DNA of 64,000 nucleotides from BJGV01 sp964194745 (GCA_965248035.1 OZ252054.1:2046001-2110000); one strand, 5' to 3'. Shown: positions 15,963 to 26,694, numbered from the stretch's first letter. Made by a program: numbers and translations. Notes: a model not told the origin generated them from the sequence alone.

Positions 15963-18311
15963 CTACACGGATGGTGCCAGGTCGTAGATGTCTTCATCGC
16001 AAATCAGGAATGGCAGCGGCGTCCAAATACCTTCATTACTGGCGCATTTTATGCTGGTACAAACATGCGCTAGGGTTCCGCCTCGCTTAGGAAAAAGGCG
16101 AATCGCTGTAATGTTATCGCAAAAAGGACAGCGGGGAATTTTGTTCCAGGCTCGCGCAGCAGCAGCGTACTTTAGGTCGTTTTCCCTCAGTTTCAATTCG
16201 GAGGCCGTATCTGTTGCAACGTCGTCTATAGCTTTGATGCTTGAAACGCCTTTATCTTTGAGTCGATTGGGTGACCCACCGCTACCTATCCAGAAGCCAA
16301 TAGCAAAGGGATCTCCTCCATAGCTGTGTGTTCGACGCACCAATTCCGCTTGTGCTAACACACGGGCGCAACGCTGAGCTTGCTGAATCGTGAGTAAACG
16401 GAGCGGGTACCTCAACATTGCTGTGATACCGGTTTTCTTGCCGCGCAATCGGTCCAGAAAAAGGTTGAATACCAACAAACCAAAGAAAGCTTCGGATTTT
16501 CCGCCGCCGGTTGCAAAATACAGCAAGGTTACCGAATCATCACGTGCCGCATTGTAGCGATACATGAGTTCAGGCATTCGAGAAGCAAGGGTCGGAATAT
16601 TTGCAACAATAAAAGCAAGCTGGAATAGGCGCCATTCACCATCATCATTACCGAATCAAGCTCTCATGAAATTGGCCATAGCTTCGTTCATGGCAAGCCA
16701 AGCCTCAAATATGCGAGCCAATGGATTTGATTGGGATCCACGTCCAGACCAAACAGATTTGGATTCTTGCAGAATGGCTAGCCCCGCTTCGATGGAGGCT
16801 GATTCGTTACCCCACTTCTGCAGGTCTTCCTTGAATTTGCTTGTTTCGTGTTCGATACCAGTAACATCTGACGGGTCTAGCCCATTTGCTAGATTAACCT
16901 TTTTTGGCTGTTCATCCAGCCATAGTTTCATTTCTTCAGCCAGCGGCAAGATTCCCTCTAGCCCTTCTGGCGTACTGAGCTTGCGTACAATGCGTAAAAT
17001 TGCTGCGCTACCACTAGGCACTATTCGCGGTTGAACGAACCGCGGAATCCATGTAGTCTTCAGCGAAATTTTTGTCGGAGTATGGTTCACAAGCTCAATG
17101 CCACCATTGTGTCCCATAGCGGGGTATTGGAGGTAACGGTTATAGCGATAGGACGGTTGAACTCGCTCTAGCTTCAAGAAGCGGTGCAGTTTTGGATTGA
17201 ATTTGGCCGTGACGCTCACTAAAAAAATAGCTGGGTCGGTTTCATCCTTGTACCGATGAGGCTCCTTGCTCTTGTTCTCGAGGGCAACTAGCATATTGGC
17301 TTTCTTGGGGTTGAGCCAATCGGGCGCAAGTTCCAAATTCCATTCCAGCTTGATATTTGGCAAGGCAATAGAGTTGGAAGATTTACGCGCATATTCTAAG
17401 AATTCGGGCCATTTCTTGTACTGACTAGGGCGAATCTTGAGTTGGCTTCTATATCCCCAAAGGTTCCCGCCTTGGTCAGGGTCCGAGCTATTTGCCCAGG
17501 CAGTTAGAAATTCAGTAATCGTCTTGTTCATCGATGCAGCATGTTCTAACGCTGCTTGTTGAATCGCTAGGCTATCCTTGCTTGGGTCGACACGAAGTTC
17601 CGGCAATGGAATATCTAGTCGCAACCACTTATGGGGAACCGCTAATAGTTCAAAGTGTTCATCCTTGATAGTCAGGTCAGGTGCGTCTGTCTTGACCGCT
17701 AGCCCTTCTTGTATCTCTTTTATTTCTTCATTCCTCACTAACGCATCTCGTGGTTCCTCACTATTTAGCATTACAAGATCTTTGGGTATTCCTTTGGCCT
17801 TGTATATTTTCTCTCTAATCTCTTCACGGATTCGGCGCCATTCAGGATGCTTGAACCGTGAGGCGTACGAACCTTTTATTTTTTCCCATTCTTGATTCTC
17901 ACGCTCCTTGCGCATTTCCTTTAATTCGTCAGCAACATCTCTCTTTAATCTGAAAATTGGTTTACAGTTGGGCCGATTAAGGTACTCTTCCTTAGGGAGA
18001 ACACGAACGTAAATCGATAACTGTGGTTGAATTACAATTTCGGATGCCAGTCCTAAAGCAATCTGAACCTGCAGACCATGCGAAGAAATCCAGATAGGTG
18101 AGGTTACTTCGTCACCACCCTCCGTTATTCTTTCCGGCAATAGTAATGCAGAGTTCAGTAGAGTTCTGGGACGTGCCCCATAAAGGTACATTCCGAACTC
18201 GCCAGCCCCACTAACGTAGGCATGCGTTATGTTAATGATTGCGTCGACAACTGCTTCTTTAACCGTAGTCGGGATTTGTAACGGATTAGAACGAAGAACT
18301 GGACTAGGCAT
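15963..18311 (-). pseudogene. DISARM DrmA-like helicase, with internal stop and truncated 3' end
   Basis: Starts at ATG 18311 (MPSPVLRSNPLQIPTTVKEA), which overlaps the upstream frame by eight bases. The long N-terminal part (about 550 residues; GMYLYGARPRTLLNSALLLP early) is followed by TGA (16656-16658) and, in the same frame, by the helicase core: EWRLFQLAFIVANIPTLASR, Walker A LLYFATGGGKSEAFFGLLVF, then ITAMLRYPLRLLTIQQAQR and ICDEDIYDLAP. That order is typical of DrmA, the helicase of DISARM anti-phage systems. The frame ends at 15963 where an integrase tail and attachment core begin, so most of the C-terminal helicase half (and any drmB/drmC) is lost. Other DUF1998-linked helicases are possible alternatives. 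Confidence 0.6.
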
Positions 18312-21016
18312 CAGTACTGTTCTCCAATGGAGGTAATACATTCTCGATAACGACAATACTCTCACGAGCTTTTTGAAATAATACTCTCAAGGTTTGCTGG
18401 GAGATTTTAAAACGAAGCATTGCAGCTTCAGGTTCCAGAAGCATATCGGCGTACAAGCCAGAGACATGTTGTCCATCCGATCGTCTTGCACTCCGTATGG
18501 CCGAGATAACCCGCTGCCAGTAGTACGCCGTCTGGAGATTGTTGAAACCAAGAATCTCAGCGAAAGCGGCAAAATGCGCTTCACGTCTCGGCGCCCTAGT
18601 TCTAAGCTGCTCAAAATGGGTATTGGATGAATCACCAAGGCTGACCCAGTATCGGTCAGAATCCTCAGCTGGAAAATCGTCCACCAGCTTTTCATTGTGT
18701 TTCAGGATTGCCGTCCGCAGCTGGCGAACTTGTTCTATGAGGTTTTTGCCGTGGAAAAGACTATTCAGACTCTTGGTCACGTTTTCATGGTAGTCACGCA
18801 ACGCGCTTTCAAAGGTCTTGTCATGTTCAATTGAAACACCTGCCTCTTTGAGTACCGACTCAACTAGTTCTCACAGATCACTAGACATCACAAACAATTT
18901 ATCGCCTGGTTGGAGTGATGCTACTTCACAGGTACGAAAACCGTGATCTGTTGCATTACTACTTGCGGGGTCATACACGTAGACTTTGTGGGCTGGCTTC
19001 CAATAAAGTGTGGTGTCCTCCAAGACAACGCTCCACGCATCTGGATCTCCTGAACTGTTAACAGCACTAATCTCCGAGGAGAGTTCTGTACGAAAGGTAG
19101 GCAGGACGAAGTCGTCAACGAACATTGTTTTGCTGTCTGGTAATCTGCTGAGCTGGCGTAAAAAGGATTCCATTCGAGGCTTAAGTATTTTAAATTCAGA
19201 AAAGTTTTCTTTCAAAATTTGGAGTGTGGTACGCAAATATTGGCCAGCTCTCTGCGTCATGAGTACATCCGTATGCTTTAGTATTCGATTGTCCGTCATG
19301 GTTAACCGCAGCCCTTCTTCATCAAGCCCGACAAAGACGAGTTGGGCGCCGTCAAGTTGTGTTAGGCGTTCCTCGAGTTGTGAAGAAGTAGTGAAGATGA
19401 CCTTGTCCGAGAAATGCTCAAACCTGACCCCATCTAGGTAATCATGCTGAGTAAGAAAGCGTTCTGCAAGGCGGCGGTATGTTGCATTTGTAAAGACTAA
19501 TACAGTGCAATGCTTGCAAGATTGGGCAGATTGTTTGGTCAGTTTAGCAAGTCGCAATGCAAATGGCGTTGCTGCATTGTAGTTTTCATAAAGTTTTGTT
19601 CCAGCTGCAAGGCAGTTCTGAATGTTATAGCGCTCAGCACCCGCATCCTCGCTACGTTCAAATTCGCTCAATGCAGAATGATACGTTGCCCAACTATATA
19701 GACGCCGGGCCCGGTCAGAAACCGTAGATTGCGTCAGCCACTCCACCAAGGTAGAAACGCCGCACGGTAACGCAGCTAAACGGGATATATAGCTCGCAGC
19801 ATCAAGCAACGGCCGGCCAGTATCTTGGTTATTTGGTAATCGGCGAGTTATCTGATATAACTGGTTGATCACACAGGCGGCTTCGGTATCGACAATCTCG
19901 AGATTGAATTCTCTGGGAGCAGGAGCCTCCAACTCAGTTACTCCGGGAGGAAGTAGCCCGTCATCCTTGTTACCATTATAGACTCCCGTTATTGAATAGT
20001 TCTGCTCAGGTTTTCTCTTTTGCTTATTTTTTTGTTTCTTATTCAGTTCATTGATTTCGTGTTGAAGCTTAATGACGGCGTGTGGCTCATCTGTAACAAT
20101 GAGAACACCGGGAGATTCTGGTTCAAATACTTGCTCAATTTCTTCACAAATCCGATTAGTCAATTTAGCCCAGCTATTAGTGCCTTGGCGAACATGCCTT
20201 GTTACATCAACGAGAATGACTTCTGGAACACCTTTTTCCTTCAGAGCAAGTAGTGCTGTATGACGCTCCTGTTTTGACATGCGTGCGTCAATTCCAAAGA
20301 GTGCATCTGGGGCAGTCTTTGGGTTACCTATGATTTCACGGTTCACACTCAAGGCTTTCTTGTATGCTCGCCTAGCTAGTTTTGCACTTATATGTTCAAG
20401 CAAGTGACTTGAGCACGATTCCCATTCCTTAAAACCTTGTCCAGCAAAGAAATGGGGGATAAGCTCGCTCATCGTTGGGTTAAAGAATTCGTTATTTTCC
20501 GACTTGATACCGGCAATCGAAAAAATAAAGCTGTCTTTATCAGGCATTCTTCGAGTAACAAATTTGTTGTTTTCACGAGGCTGCTCGAGAAGTTTTTGGG
20601 CATGGGCAATCAATGCATTGCGGTCGAGATGAAGATGGTTAAGTGGGTAAAATGCATTCGTCTTGACTGGAAAAGTTATCCCGCGTATACCTTGCTTATC
20701 ACCCATTGCCCAACGCTCAAGAGTAGCCAATACGTGGACTATTACCAGTGTGCGGGGGGCTGCCGGCCATACTAAAGCTATATATCGCGCCTTAGTTCGT
20801 GCGGCATTTAGGTACAGATTTACCAGTTTCAGCAGGCCTTGTGAAGCCATACTTGGCGCTAATTCGTCATCCCGATAGATTAATACTTTAGCTTGGCTAA
20901 AATACTTCTTGGTAGAGTCTGATGAGGGTGTGTGCGTAGATGACTGAGGGGGGGGTAGTTACTAGCGGCGCGACAGGTGTATTCTCTCGGTTTTCAGAGG
21001 GGGTTGATATAACCAT
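18304..21016 (-). pseudogene. large defence-island protein, DrmE-like by position, with frameshift and internal stop
   Basis: Three pieces make one gene of about 900 codons. From ATG 21016 the frame reads MVISTPSENRENTPVAPLVT up to a G8 tract (20948-20955 on the plus strand); one base fewer would join it to QSSTHTPSSDSTKKYFSQAK and the open frame ending at 18871. A TGA at 18871-18873 is followed in frame by ELVESVLKEAGVSIEHDKTF and the 165 codons to 18304. Parts such as RTLVIVHVLATLERW and FPVKTNAFYPLNHLHLDR do not match a family I know. Its place directly before and overlapping the DrmA-like gene suggests DrmE of class 2 DISARM; this is positional inference. Confidence 0.45.
20948..20955. 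repeat. G8 homopolymer near the 5' end of the DrmE-like gene
   Basis: Eight consecutive G on the plus strand (C8 in the gene). C7 would place the upstream ATG in frame with the long downstream frame. Such tracts are classic slippage sites for phase variation. Confidence 0.5.
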
Positions 21017-21110
21017 GATTTTTTCAACAAGGTTTAGTTTCTGTATGGTGACATAGTTGTTAATTTGAGCCCAGTTAAATATATTCTTGTGTTTCTATGT
21101 AATAGATTTG

Positions 21111-22025
21111 TTAAGGTGTATTGTAAGAACCAAGAAACCGGATGCCATTAAAGTGAATAAGATGTGTAGGGTCACTCGCACACCAAACTCCAGTTTCCCA
21201 TGCAACAACAGAAAGAAATCTTCTGTATACTGTGCCACGATTAGGGAAAGCGGTCACATAGACAAGGCCAGCTTTTGAATTCTTGAATAGTTTGGCAAGT
21301 TCCGCATGGCGACCTCCATCAACTGGACCGCTGCTAGCAACCGCCTCAACCAAAATCAGCCAATTCTTCTTTCGGTAGTAAACAACGACATCGGGCATTT
21401 TTCCGTGGCGACCGACACTAACTTCCCCGGTATCGCCAACGTACACAAGTTGTCCGCCCGGTGCGAAGACCGCTCCAAAATCCTTAATGATGGAGCATAT
21501 GAGATTGGAATGATCTCCAGCACTGAGCGTGATTGTTTTCGTAGCAGTTACCTGTAATTGAACGCGATGAAGTTTACGTACTCGTGCATAATTTTTGGCG
21601 AGCGTCCCTCGGCTCGCAAGGTATTTTTTTAGTGAACTATTCCAGGTGTTTGAGCCAAATTGTCTTAGAAGTGCAAGGGCATGCCGATCAATTTGGTAGC
21701 AGGTTTTAGAACTGTTGACCGCTCTTTTAGGATCATCTGGGTTGTGCAGTACCATACCTGATTCAACAAGTTGTTTAATACTATACTTACGCACGCTTTC
21801 CCGCGTATTTTCAGCGTAGGCTATATTTAGTTTTGTCCGCGCAAAGTCAATAATTGCACGGATACCAAGCATCGGATTTTTTGCTCCGCTCCAATTTTGC
21901 TTGGGCGGAAGATCAAGAAGGGCCAATAGACAAATTGCCGTCCGGTCGTTAAGTTGTTCATTTGGCATTCCGAGGGTTTTAAGTATGCCTAACGCTTCAT
22001 TTATACGTTCTTTTTTTGTTGTCAT
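21111..22025 (-). CDS. BsuBI/PstI-type type II restriction endonuclease
   Basis: A 304-residue enzyme, close to the 316-326 residues of BsuBI and PstI. The C-terminal part matches that family: RHGKMPDVVVYYRKKNWLIL, VEAVASSGPVDGGRHAELAK, GLVYVTAFPNRGTVYRRFL and WETGVWCASDPTHLIHFNG. The D...ExV-type residues in MPDVV and LVEAV probably form the metal site. The first ~150 residues look like the helical DNA-binding part. Its ATG overlaps the stop of the methylase gene by four bases (22022-22025). The partner methylase is truncated, so an active enzyme would need protection from elsewhere; the cut site is expected to be PstI-like but is not proven. Confidence 0.8.
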   Translation of the reverse strand: MTTKKERINEALGILKTLGMPNEQLNDRTAICLLALLDLPPKQNWSGAKNPMLGIRAIIDFARTKLNIAYAENTRESVRKYSIKQLVESGMVLHNPDDPKRAVNSSKTCYQIDRHALALLRQFGSNTWNSSLKKYLASRGTLAKNYARVRKLHRVQLQVTATKTITLSAGDHSNLICSIIKDFGAVFAPGGQLVYVGDTGEVSVGRHGKMPDVVVYYRKKNWLILVEAVASSGPVDGGRHAELAKLFKNSKAGLVYVTAFPNRGTVYRRFLSVVAWETGVWCASDPTHLIHFNGIRFLGSYNTP

Positions 22026-22668
22026 GCTTTGAGCAAATCCCTAATTAAATAGTCGATTGACTGTTGATCACCTGGAAGACCTTTTGCTTTTATACCTAAA
22101 GCTATAAGTCTTTCACGGCTTGGATACTTCATTAGTTTGAGGTCAGTTGCATTAACCTGAGTAAGCCCATTGAAACGACGAAAACATTTATCCACGGCAG
22201 TTGAATTGAGGAACACTACTAAGCCACGTACTAGAGCTTCTGGTAAGCTATTCTTACATTTGTGAAATACATTTAGATGATTTTCGAAGCCAAGCACTTC
22301 CGCATTGGGAAAGGTGTTTGGCTGCACTACACTTGCCATGATGCGTCGTTTTTCTTCCTTAGATGAGAAACGACGAACCACACAATAGAAACCGGTAGGG
22401 AAGAACCACCTTTCTGTATCCAGATTGCGAAGAATCTCGTTAGGTTTTTTAAAATTTGTTTTCGGCCATTCAGTATCCTGTCCATTAAAGTGTCCTGGGT
22501 ATAGCAAGGGAATCGTTCCCGGCTCTGGCATGTTACGCAGGTGGTCTTTCAGGCGAAAATCTACTACCGGGCCAGTAGATACTTGGATGCCTAGTTCTTC
22601 TAACGAATATTGGACTGCAGAGGACAACTCGATTGCGTTTTGCATAGATAGAACTTGCTGAGCCATTA
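22022..22668 (-). pseudogene. 5'-truncated DNA methyltransferase of the BsuBI/PstI system
   Basis: Only the C-terminal ~215 residues of a BsuBI/PstI-type adenine methylase remain: AQQVLSMQNAIELSSAVQYS, STGPVVDFRLKDHL, RGLVVFLNSTAVDKCFRRFN and GLTQVNATDLKLMKYPS. This is the target-recognition part; the SAM-binding and catalytic NPPY motifs are gone. The break is near 22668, where an unrelated AT-rich plus-strand gene begins. The residues upstream of the Met in the minus-strand frame (a poly-Leu/Phe stretch) are an artefact of that junction. Confidence 0.75.
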
Positions 22669-22671
22669 GAT

Positions 22672-23001
22672 CTTGAAAAAGAATTAAAAGAAAAAGAAAT
22701 AACAAGCAAAAAAGTAAAAGCAAAAGAAGTAAATGTTAAAGGAGAATTAAAGTTTAAACATAAAGGCAATTTTGGCCGGAAACTTGATGCTCCAGGAGAA
22801 GTCCTTAATGAATTAACTTCAGCATTAGATACAGCAATTATTGCCACTCCAAAAGTTAGTCGGACTGGTGGTTATTTCCTTAGGTCATTAATTGAACCAG
22901 GTCATATTGAATTAGATTATCAAGCAATGAATATCGAAATTGAAAGTTTAATAGATTTAGTGCAGGTAAATGTTGAAGATAGTTACGCTAAAGCTGCATA
23001 A
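22672..23001 (+). pseudogene. 5'-truncated hypothetical protein
   Basis: An open frame without a start: EKELKEKEITSKKVKAKEV..., KFKHKGNFGRKLDAPGEVLN, ELTSALDTAIIATPKVSRTG, YFLRSLIEPGHIELDYQAMN and a stop at 22999. Its lysine-rich, very AT-rich coding differs from the methylase it abuts, so this is the surviving 3' part of a gene whose start was lost at the junction. It ends immediately before the next ATG (TAAATGAG), so the two were an operon. Function unknown. Confidence 0.5.
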
Positions 23002-23418
23002 ATGAGAAAAATTTTTCCAAAGAATATTAAATATATTTTGGCCGATTTAATTAGGGAAGAAATTCGTAATAAATTAACAATTGTCGGCATGTATAGCAGC
23101 GATCTGCTTTTACTTCTTAAAGATTTAACTCCTGGACAAATAACAGCATTACCTGGAATTTATATACTTGCGCAGCTAGAAGATGGACAAGGTAAGTTTG
23201 ACGGAAAATTTATTATTAGAGATCCGAAAGGCACAGCATTAAAAACGGGGGCCGTGGTGATCAACAAACCCAATAAAAAAAGATCTTTCGGGGTAATTTT
23301 GCCAATAACACCTTTTTTGGTATCGATGATTGGGCGTTATCATCTTGAATTAACTTTGGATAAAAAGCATAAATACGATTATTTTTTTGAAATTGATGTT
23401 CAAAAATCAAAAAAATAA
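23002..23418 (+). CDS. hypothetical protein, possibly DUF6941-like
   Basis: A 138-residue protein: KYILADLIREEIRNKLTIVG, YSSDLLLLLKDLTPGQITAL, YILAQLEDGQGKFDGKFIIR, ending as a beta-rich domain. The opening pattern (ADxxRxExxxKLTxxGxY) recalls the DUF6941 family; assignment from memory and tentative. It follows the truncated gene by one base. Both share AT-rich codons that set them apart from the restriction genes on the left. Confidence 0.5.
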   Translation: MRKIFPKNIKYILADLIREEIRNKLTIVGMYSSDLLLLLKDLTPGQITALPGIYILAQLEDGQGKFDGKFIIRDPKGTALKTGAVVINKPNKKRSFGVILPITPFLVSMIGRYHLELTLDKKHKYDYFFEIDVQKSKK

Positions 23419-23494
23419 CATTTCTGTTTCCTAAATGGTTTCCCAAATAGGTAGGCTGTTGTGAGTATCTGCATTGATACGGTAGTAATCATGT

Positions 23495-23526
23495 GAGTGC
23501 CTGCTTTGTGCCAAAAGCGGGCATTC
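23495..23526. repeat. REP-like hairpin repeat, copy 9
   Basis: GAGTGCCTGCTTTGTGCCAA then AAGCGGGCATTC; here both arms have compensating changes (GTGCC / GGGCAT), which supports selection on the hairpin. It is 70 bp from the left end of the nested transposons. Confidence 0.8.
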
Positions 23527-23656
23527 AAATGCTTTCGAGAATTCATATAGTCTGGTGATTTAACTTCTTCATCCGCTTTCTTCCTAACTAAAATAAAGGG
23601 AATTATATACTTAACGATCCCACAATATAGATGTATAATAATCTTAGGATAAGGAA

Positions 23657-24583
23657 ATGGAGGTATTATACATGGATAGTTTGCTTCAATTTACACAAAA
23701 GTTCTCTACGCCTGAAATTTGCATCAAGCATCTAACAAAAATACGCTGGGCAAATGGTGAGTATTGTCCTCATTGCGGAAGTTACGATAAGATATACCAT
23801 TACAGCGATGATCTGCGGCACAAGTGTAGCGTATGCCGTAAAGTATTTAGAATCATTGCGGGCACTATTTTTTCAGATAGCCAGATTAAGATGTTGCCGC
23901 AGTGGTTTGCAGCAACCTGGATTGACACTTGCCACAGCAAAGGTATCTCCAGTTTGCAACTATCCAAGGACATTGGAGTAACACAAAAGACTGCGTGGCA
24001 CATGTTGCAACGCATTCGTAAGGCAGCAGGTAACAACAGAGGTTCAATGTTAGGAGGAAGTATTGAGGTAGATGAAACTTACCTTGGCGGCAAAGAAAAG
24101 AACAAGCATCTGTCCAAGAGGACAAAAGGAAACCAGGGACGCAGTACAAAGACCAAGACCGTAGCTTTCGGAATAAAGGAACGCGAAGGCAAAACCAGGG
24201 TGTTCCATGTTAAAAGTGCAAATGCAGCCAATATTCTGCCACACATTATCAAAAATGTTGCTCTTGGTTCCACCGTACATGCTGACGATAATCGTGCGTA
24301 TTCCTCACTTGACAACTTCTATGATGTAAACCGGGTTAATCATAGCGCAAAGGAATACGTAAGGGGTGCTGTACATACAAACGGGATTGAATCTTTCTGG
24401 GCTTTGGTCAAAAGATCATACATTGGTATTCATCACCATTGGAGCAGCAAGCATACGCAGAAATATCTTGATGGATGTGTTTTTCGATTGAATACAAAGA
24501 AGCTGGCTCACCATGAACGAGTATCCATTTTGCTGCATCAAGGTATGACAACCAGACTTTCCTACAAGGAATTAATCGCATGA
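23657..24583 (+). CDS. IS1595-family transposase (outer element)
   Basis: 308 residues. A zinc ribbon at the N-terminus (EYCPHCGSYDKIY, then HKCSVCRKVF) is followed by the DDE-type catalytic core: GSIEVDETYLGGKEKNKH (first Asp), STVHADDNRAYSS (second Asp), AKEYVRGAVHTNGIESFWAL (Asn/Glu region). The order zinc ribbon then ISXO2-like core is characteristic of IS1595. A good ribosome site (GGAGG) stands before MEVLYMD; a start at MDSLLQFTQ (23672) is also possible. Its stop overlaps the methyltransferase start by four bases (ATGA), so cargo and transposase are co-translated. It appears intact and could mobilise related elements. Confidence 0.9.
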   Translation: MEVLYMDSLLQFTQKFSTPEICIKHLTKIRWANGEYCPHCGSYDKIYHYSDDLRHKCSVCRKVFRIIAGTIFSDSQIKMLPQWFAATWIDTCHSKGISSLQLSKDIGVTQKTAWHMLQRIRKAAGNNRGSMLGGSIEVDETYLGGKEKNKHLSKRTKGNQGRSTKTKTVAFGIKEREGKTRVFHVKSANAANILPHIIKNVALGSTVHADDNRAYSSLDNFYDVNRVNHSAKEYVRGAVHTNGIESFWALVKRSYIGIHHHWSSKHTQKYLDGCVFRLNTKKLAHHERVSILLHQGMTTRLSYKELIA

Positions 24584-25446
24584 GCAATATACTTAATTTT
24601 GAAAAGGTATTGCTACATACTGCACATCCTTATGCAGAGAAGGCGCCTGCAACACCATTCATTAAATGGGCCGGTGGAAAGCGGTCTTTGATTCCTTCAC
24701 TGATAAAGTATTTTCCCGAACATACTGGTACTTACTGGGAGCCGTTTGTTGGTGGTGGAGCGATGTTTTTTACTATGGCAAATCGTATTGACAGGGCAAT
24801 ATTATCCGATACTAACGAGGAACTGATTATTACCTATCAGGAAGTGAAAAATAACGTCAGCGAATTGATTGAAGTCCTGCGGATGCATGAAGTACATCAT
24901 AAGAATGAGAGCTATTATCTACATATGCGGGCACAACAACCGGAAATAGCAATAGAGATCGCCGCACGATTTATCTACTTGAACAAGACTTGTTACAATG
25001 GCTTGTATCGGGTAAATAAGGCAGGGAAATTCAACGTTCCTAAGGGACGTTACAAAAATCCAGCAATTTGCAACGAAAGCAGTTTGCATGCAGCCAGTGC
25101 CGTATTACAGAAGGCCATTATCAAACTTGGTAGTTTTAAACGGGTCGTAAAGCCCGGTGCTGATGACTTTATATATTGTGATCCGCCTTACCATAATTGC
25201 TTCACGGAATATCAGGCGGGGGGGTTTAGCGAAGATGATCAGGAATGTTTGCACAATACTGTTAATGACTGGATAGAATCAGGTGCAATGGTAATGCTAA
25301 GTAATTCTGACACACCCTTTATTCGTCGTCTCTATCGGGGGGGGGCGCACTACAGAACGCATAGCATAGAGGCCACGCGCTTTATTAATTCAAAAGCTTC
25401 TGGTCGCGGTGCCAGTGCCAAAGTCATCATCACCTCTTATGACTAG
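24580..25446 (+). CDS. D12-class adenine DNA methyltransferase (Dam-like), transposon cargo
   Basis: 288 residues. Motif X/I: TPFIKWAGGKRSLIPSL and YWEPFVGGGAMFFTM (SAM binding). Motif IV: FIYCDPPYHNCFTEYQAGGF (DPPY, catalytic). Internal FIYLNKTCYNGLYRVNKAGK is typical of Dam/DpnM-type N6-adenine methylases, so a GATC-like target is plausible but not proven. A poly-G run (25336-25345) in RRLYRGGAHYR is in frame. It starts inside the transposase stop and ends inside the nuclease gene (8-base overlap), making a three-gene transposon operon. It would protect the host from the neighbouring nuclease. Confidence 0.88.
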   Translation: MSNILNFEKVLLHTAHPYAEKAPATPFIKWAGGKRSLIPSLIKYFPEHTGTYWEPFVGGGAMFFTMANRIDRAILSDTNEELIITYQEVKNNVSELIEVLRMHEVHHKNESYYLHMRAQQPEIAIEIAARFIYLNKTCYNGLYRVNKAGKFNVPKGRYKNPAICNESSLHAASAVLQKAIIKLGSFKRVVKPGADDFIYCDPPYHNCFTEYQAGGFSEDDQECLHNTVNDWIESGAMVMLSNSDTPFIRRLYRGGAHYRTHSIEATRFINSKASGRGASAKVIITSYD

Positions 25447-25628
25447 AGGTAGCAGGGCAAATACACGCGGAAAGACACTGGAGAACGCCATTTTTGATTT
25501 ACTCAGTGAGGAATATGAGGCGGTCTCATCATTACGGTTTTTTGCACTGCGTGATCTGAAACAACCCATATTTGCCGAACAATGCACGATAGGTCACGAT
25601 ATATACGGAAAGCAAAGACGAATTGATT

Positions 25629-25636
25629 TCATTTTA
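25629..25636 (+). repeat. target-site duplication, left copy (TCATTTTA)
   Basis: Eight bases identical to 29648-29655, directly flanking the middle element; 8 bp is the usual duplication for IS1595. Confidence 0.85.
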
Positions 25637-25703
25637 CGCTATTATCCCTTTGACATACGGTATATAATCTGCCATACTTCTATTAACACTAGGAGACACA
25701 CAG

Positions 25704-26567
25704 ATGAAAGCTATTACCTTACGTCAGTTCTTTAAACAGTTCTCAAGCGATGAAGCCTGCTTGGAACACCTATTCAATGTTCGCTTCGGTCAAGGTCACA
25801 CTTGCCCCAAATGTGAGCGTAAAGCTAAGTGGTATCCCATCAAGATGGAGCGTGCCTATTCTTGCCAATGGTGCGGTCATCATTTACACCCCACCGTAGG
25901 AACCTTATTTAAAGGCTCAAGGACACCATTACAACTCTGGTTCTACGCTATCTACCTGTTCACTACTACCCGTCACGGCGTATCTGGCAAAGAGCTACAA
26001 CGTCAACTCGGTGTTACATACAAGTGCGCTTATCGTATGGGTCATGGAATACGCAAGCACATGGCTATGATTGACGGTGAATCTATGTTGTCAGGCAACA
26101 TCGAAGTTGATGAGACCTACATCGGCGGCAAACGTGCTGGTAAACGTGGGCGCGGAGCATCAGGCAAAACCGTCCTTTTCGGCATGATGCAACGTGACGG
26201 TGACGTTATGACTAGGGTTGTACCAAACGCTAAGACTAAAAGTATTCAACCACACATTCTTGAAAATGTTACCACTGATAGCACGATCTACAGCGACGAA
26301 TGGCACGCATACAAGAAACTTGGCAAAAAAGGCTACACACACAAAACTGTTAATCACGGCATGGGCGAATACGTCAATGGTGATATTCACGTTAACAGCA
26401 TTGAGGGCTATTGGTCTCACCTTAAAAAGAGCATTCATAGCACACATATCCATGTGTCAAAAGAGAAACTAGAGTTATATGCCAAAGAGTTTGAATATCG
26501 TTTCAATTCTCGGAAGAATCCTGATCAGATGTTTCCTGAGTTGATTTCGACTTTTCAGGATAAGTAA
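25704..26567 (+). CDS. IS1595-family transposase (middle element)
   Basis: 287 residues, only distantly similar to the outer transposase. Zinc ribbon: HTCPKCERKAKWYPI and YSCQWCGHHLHPTVGT. Catalytic core: GNIEVDETYIGGKRAGKRGR (Asp), DSTIYSDEWHAYKKLG (Asp), GEYVNGDIHVNSIEGYWSHL (Glu). A ribosome site AGGAGA precedes the ATG at 25704. The 3' end overlaps a convergent small gene. It looks intact and full length, typical of the ISSod11/ISNwi-type branches as far as can be judged. Confidence 0.9.
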   Translation: MKAITLRQFFKQFSSDEACLEHLFNVRFGQGHTCPKCERKAKWYPIKMERAYSCQWCGHHLHPTVGTLFKGSRTPLQLWFYAIYLFTTTRHGVSGKELQRQLGVTYKCAYRMGHGIRKHMAMIDGESMLSGNIEVDETYIGGKRAGKRGRGASGKTVLFGMMQRDGDVMTRVVPNAKTKSIQPHILENVTTDSTIYSDEWHAYKKLGKKGYTHKTVNHGMGEYVNGDIHVNSIEGYWSHLKKSIHSTHIHVSKEKLELYAKEFEYRFNSRKNPDQMFPELISTFQDK

Positions 26568-26694
26568 TTGAGTCTAGAGCTTTATCGAATTGTTTAGCAT
26601 CCCCTTTTGGGTCTTTGCTGTGCTTTTTGATAAATTCCTTAAGTTTGCCTTGTTTTCTGGCTTCTTTAAGATTCATCTTTTCTAAATAGTTCAT
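26503..26694 (-). CDS. small hydrophilic cargo protein of the middle element
   Basis: 63 residues, highly charged (LKEARKQGKLKEFIKKHSKD, then KSTQETSDQDSSEN). It overlaps the end of the larger cargo gene by 29 bases and the transposase end on the other strand by 65 bases. Overlap with its neighbour suggests a coupled second cargo gene; function unknown and the call is tentative. Confidence 0.4.
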   Translation of the reverse strand: MNYLEKMNLKEARKQGKLKEFIKKHSKDPKGDAKQFDKALDSITYPEKSKSTQETSDQDSSEN

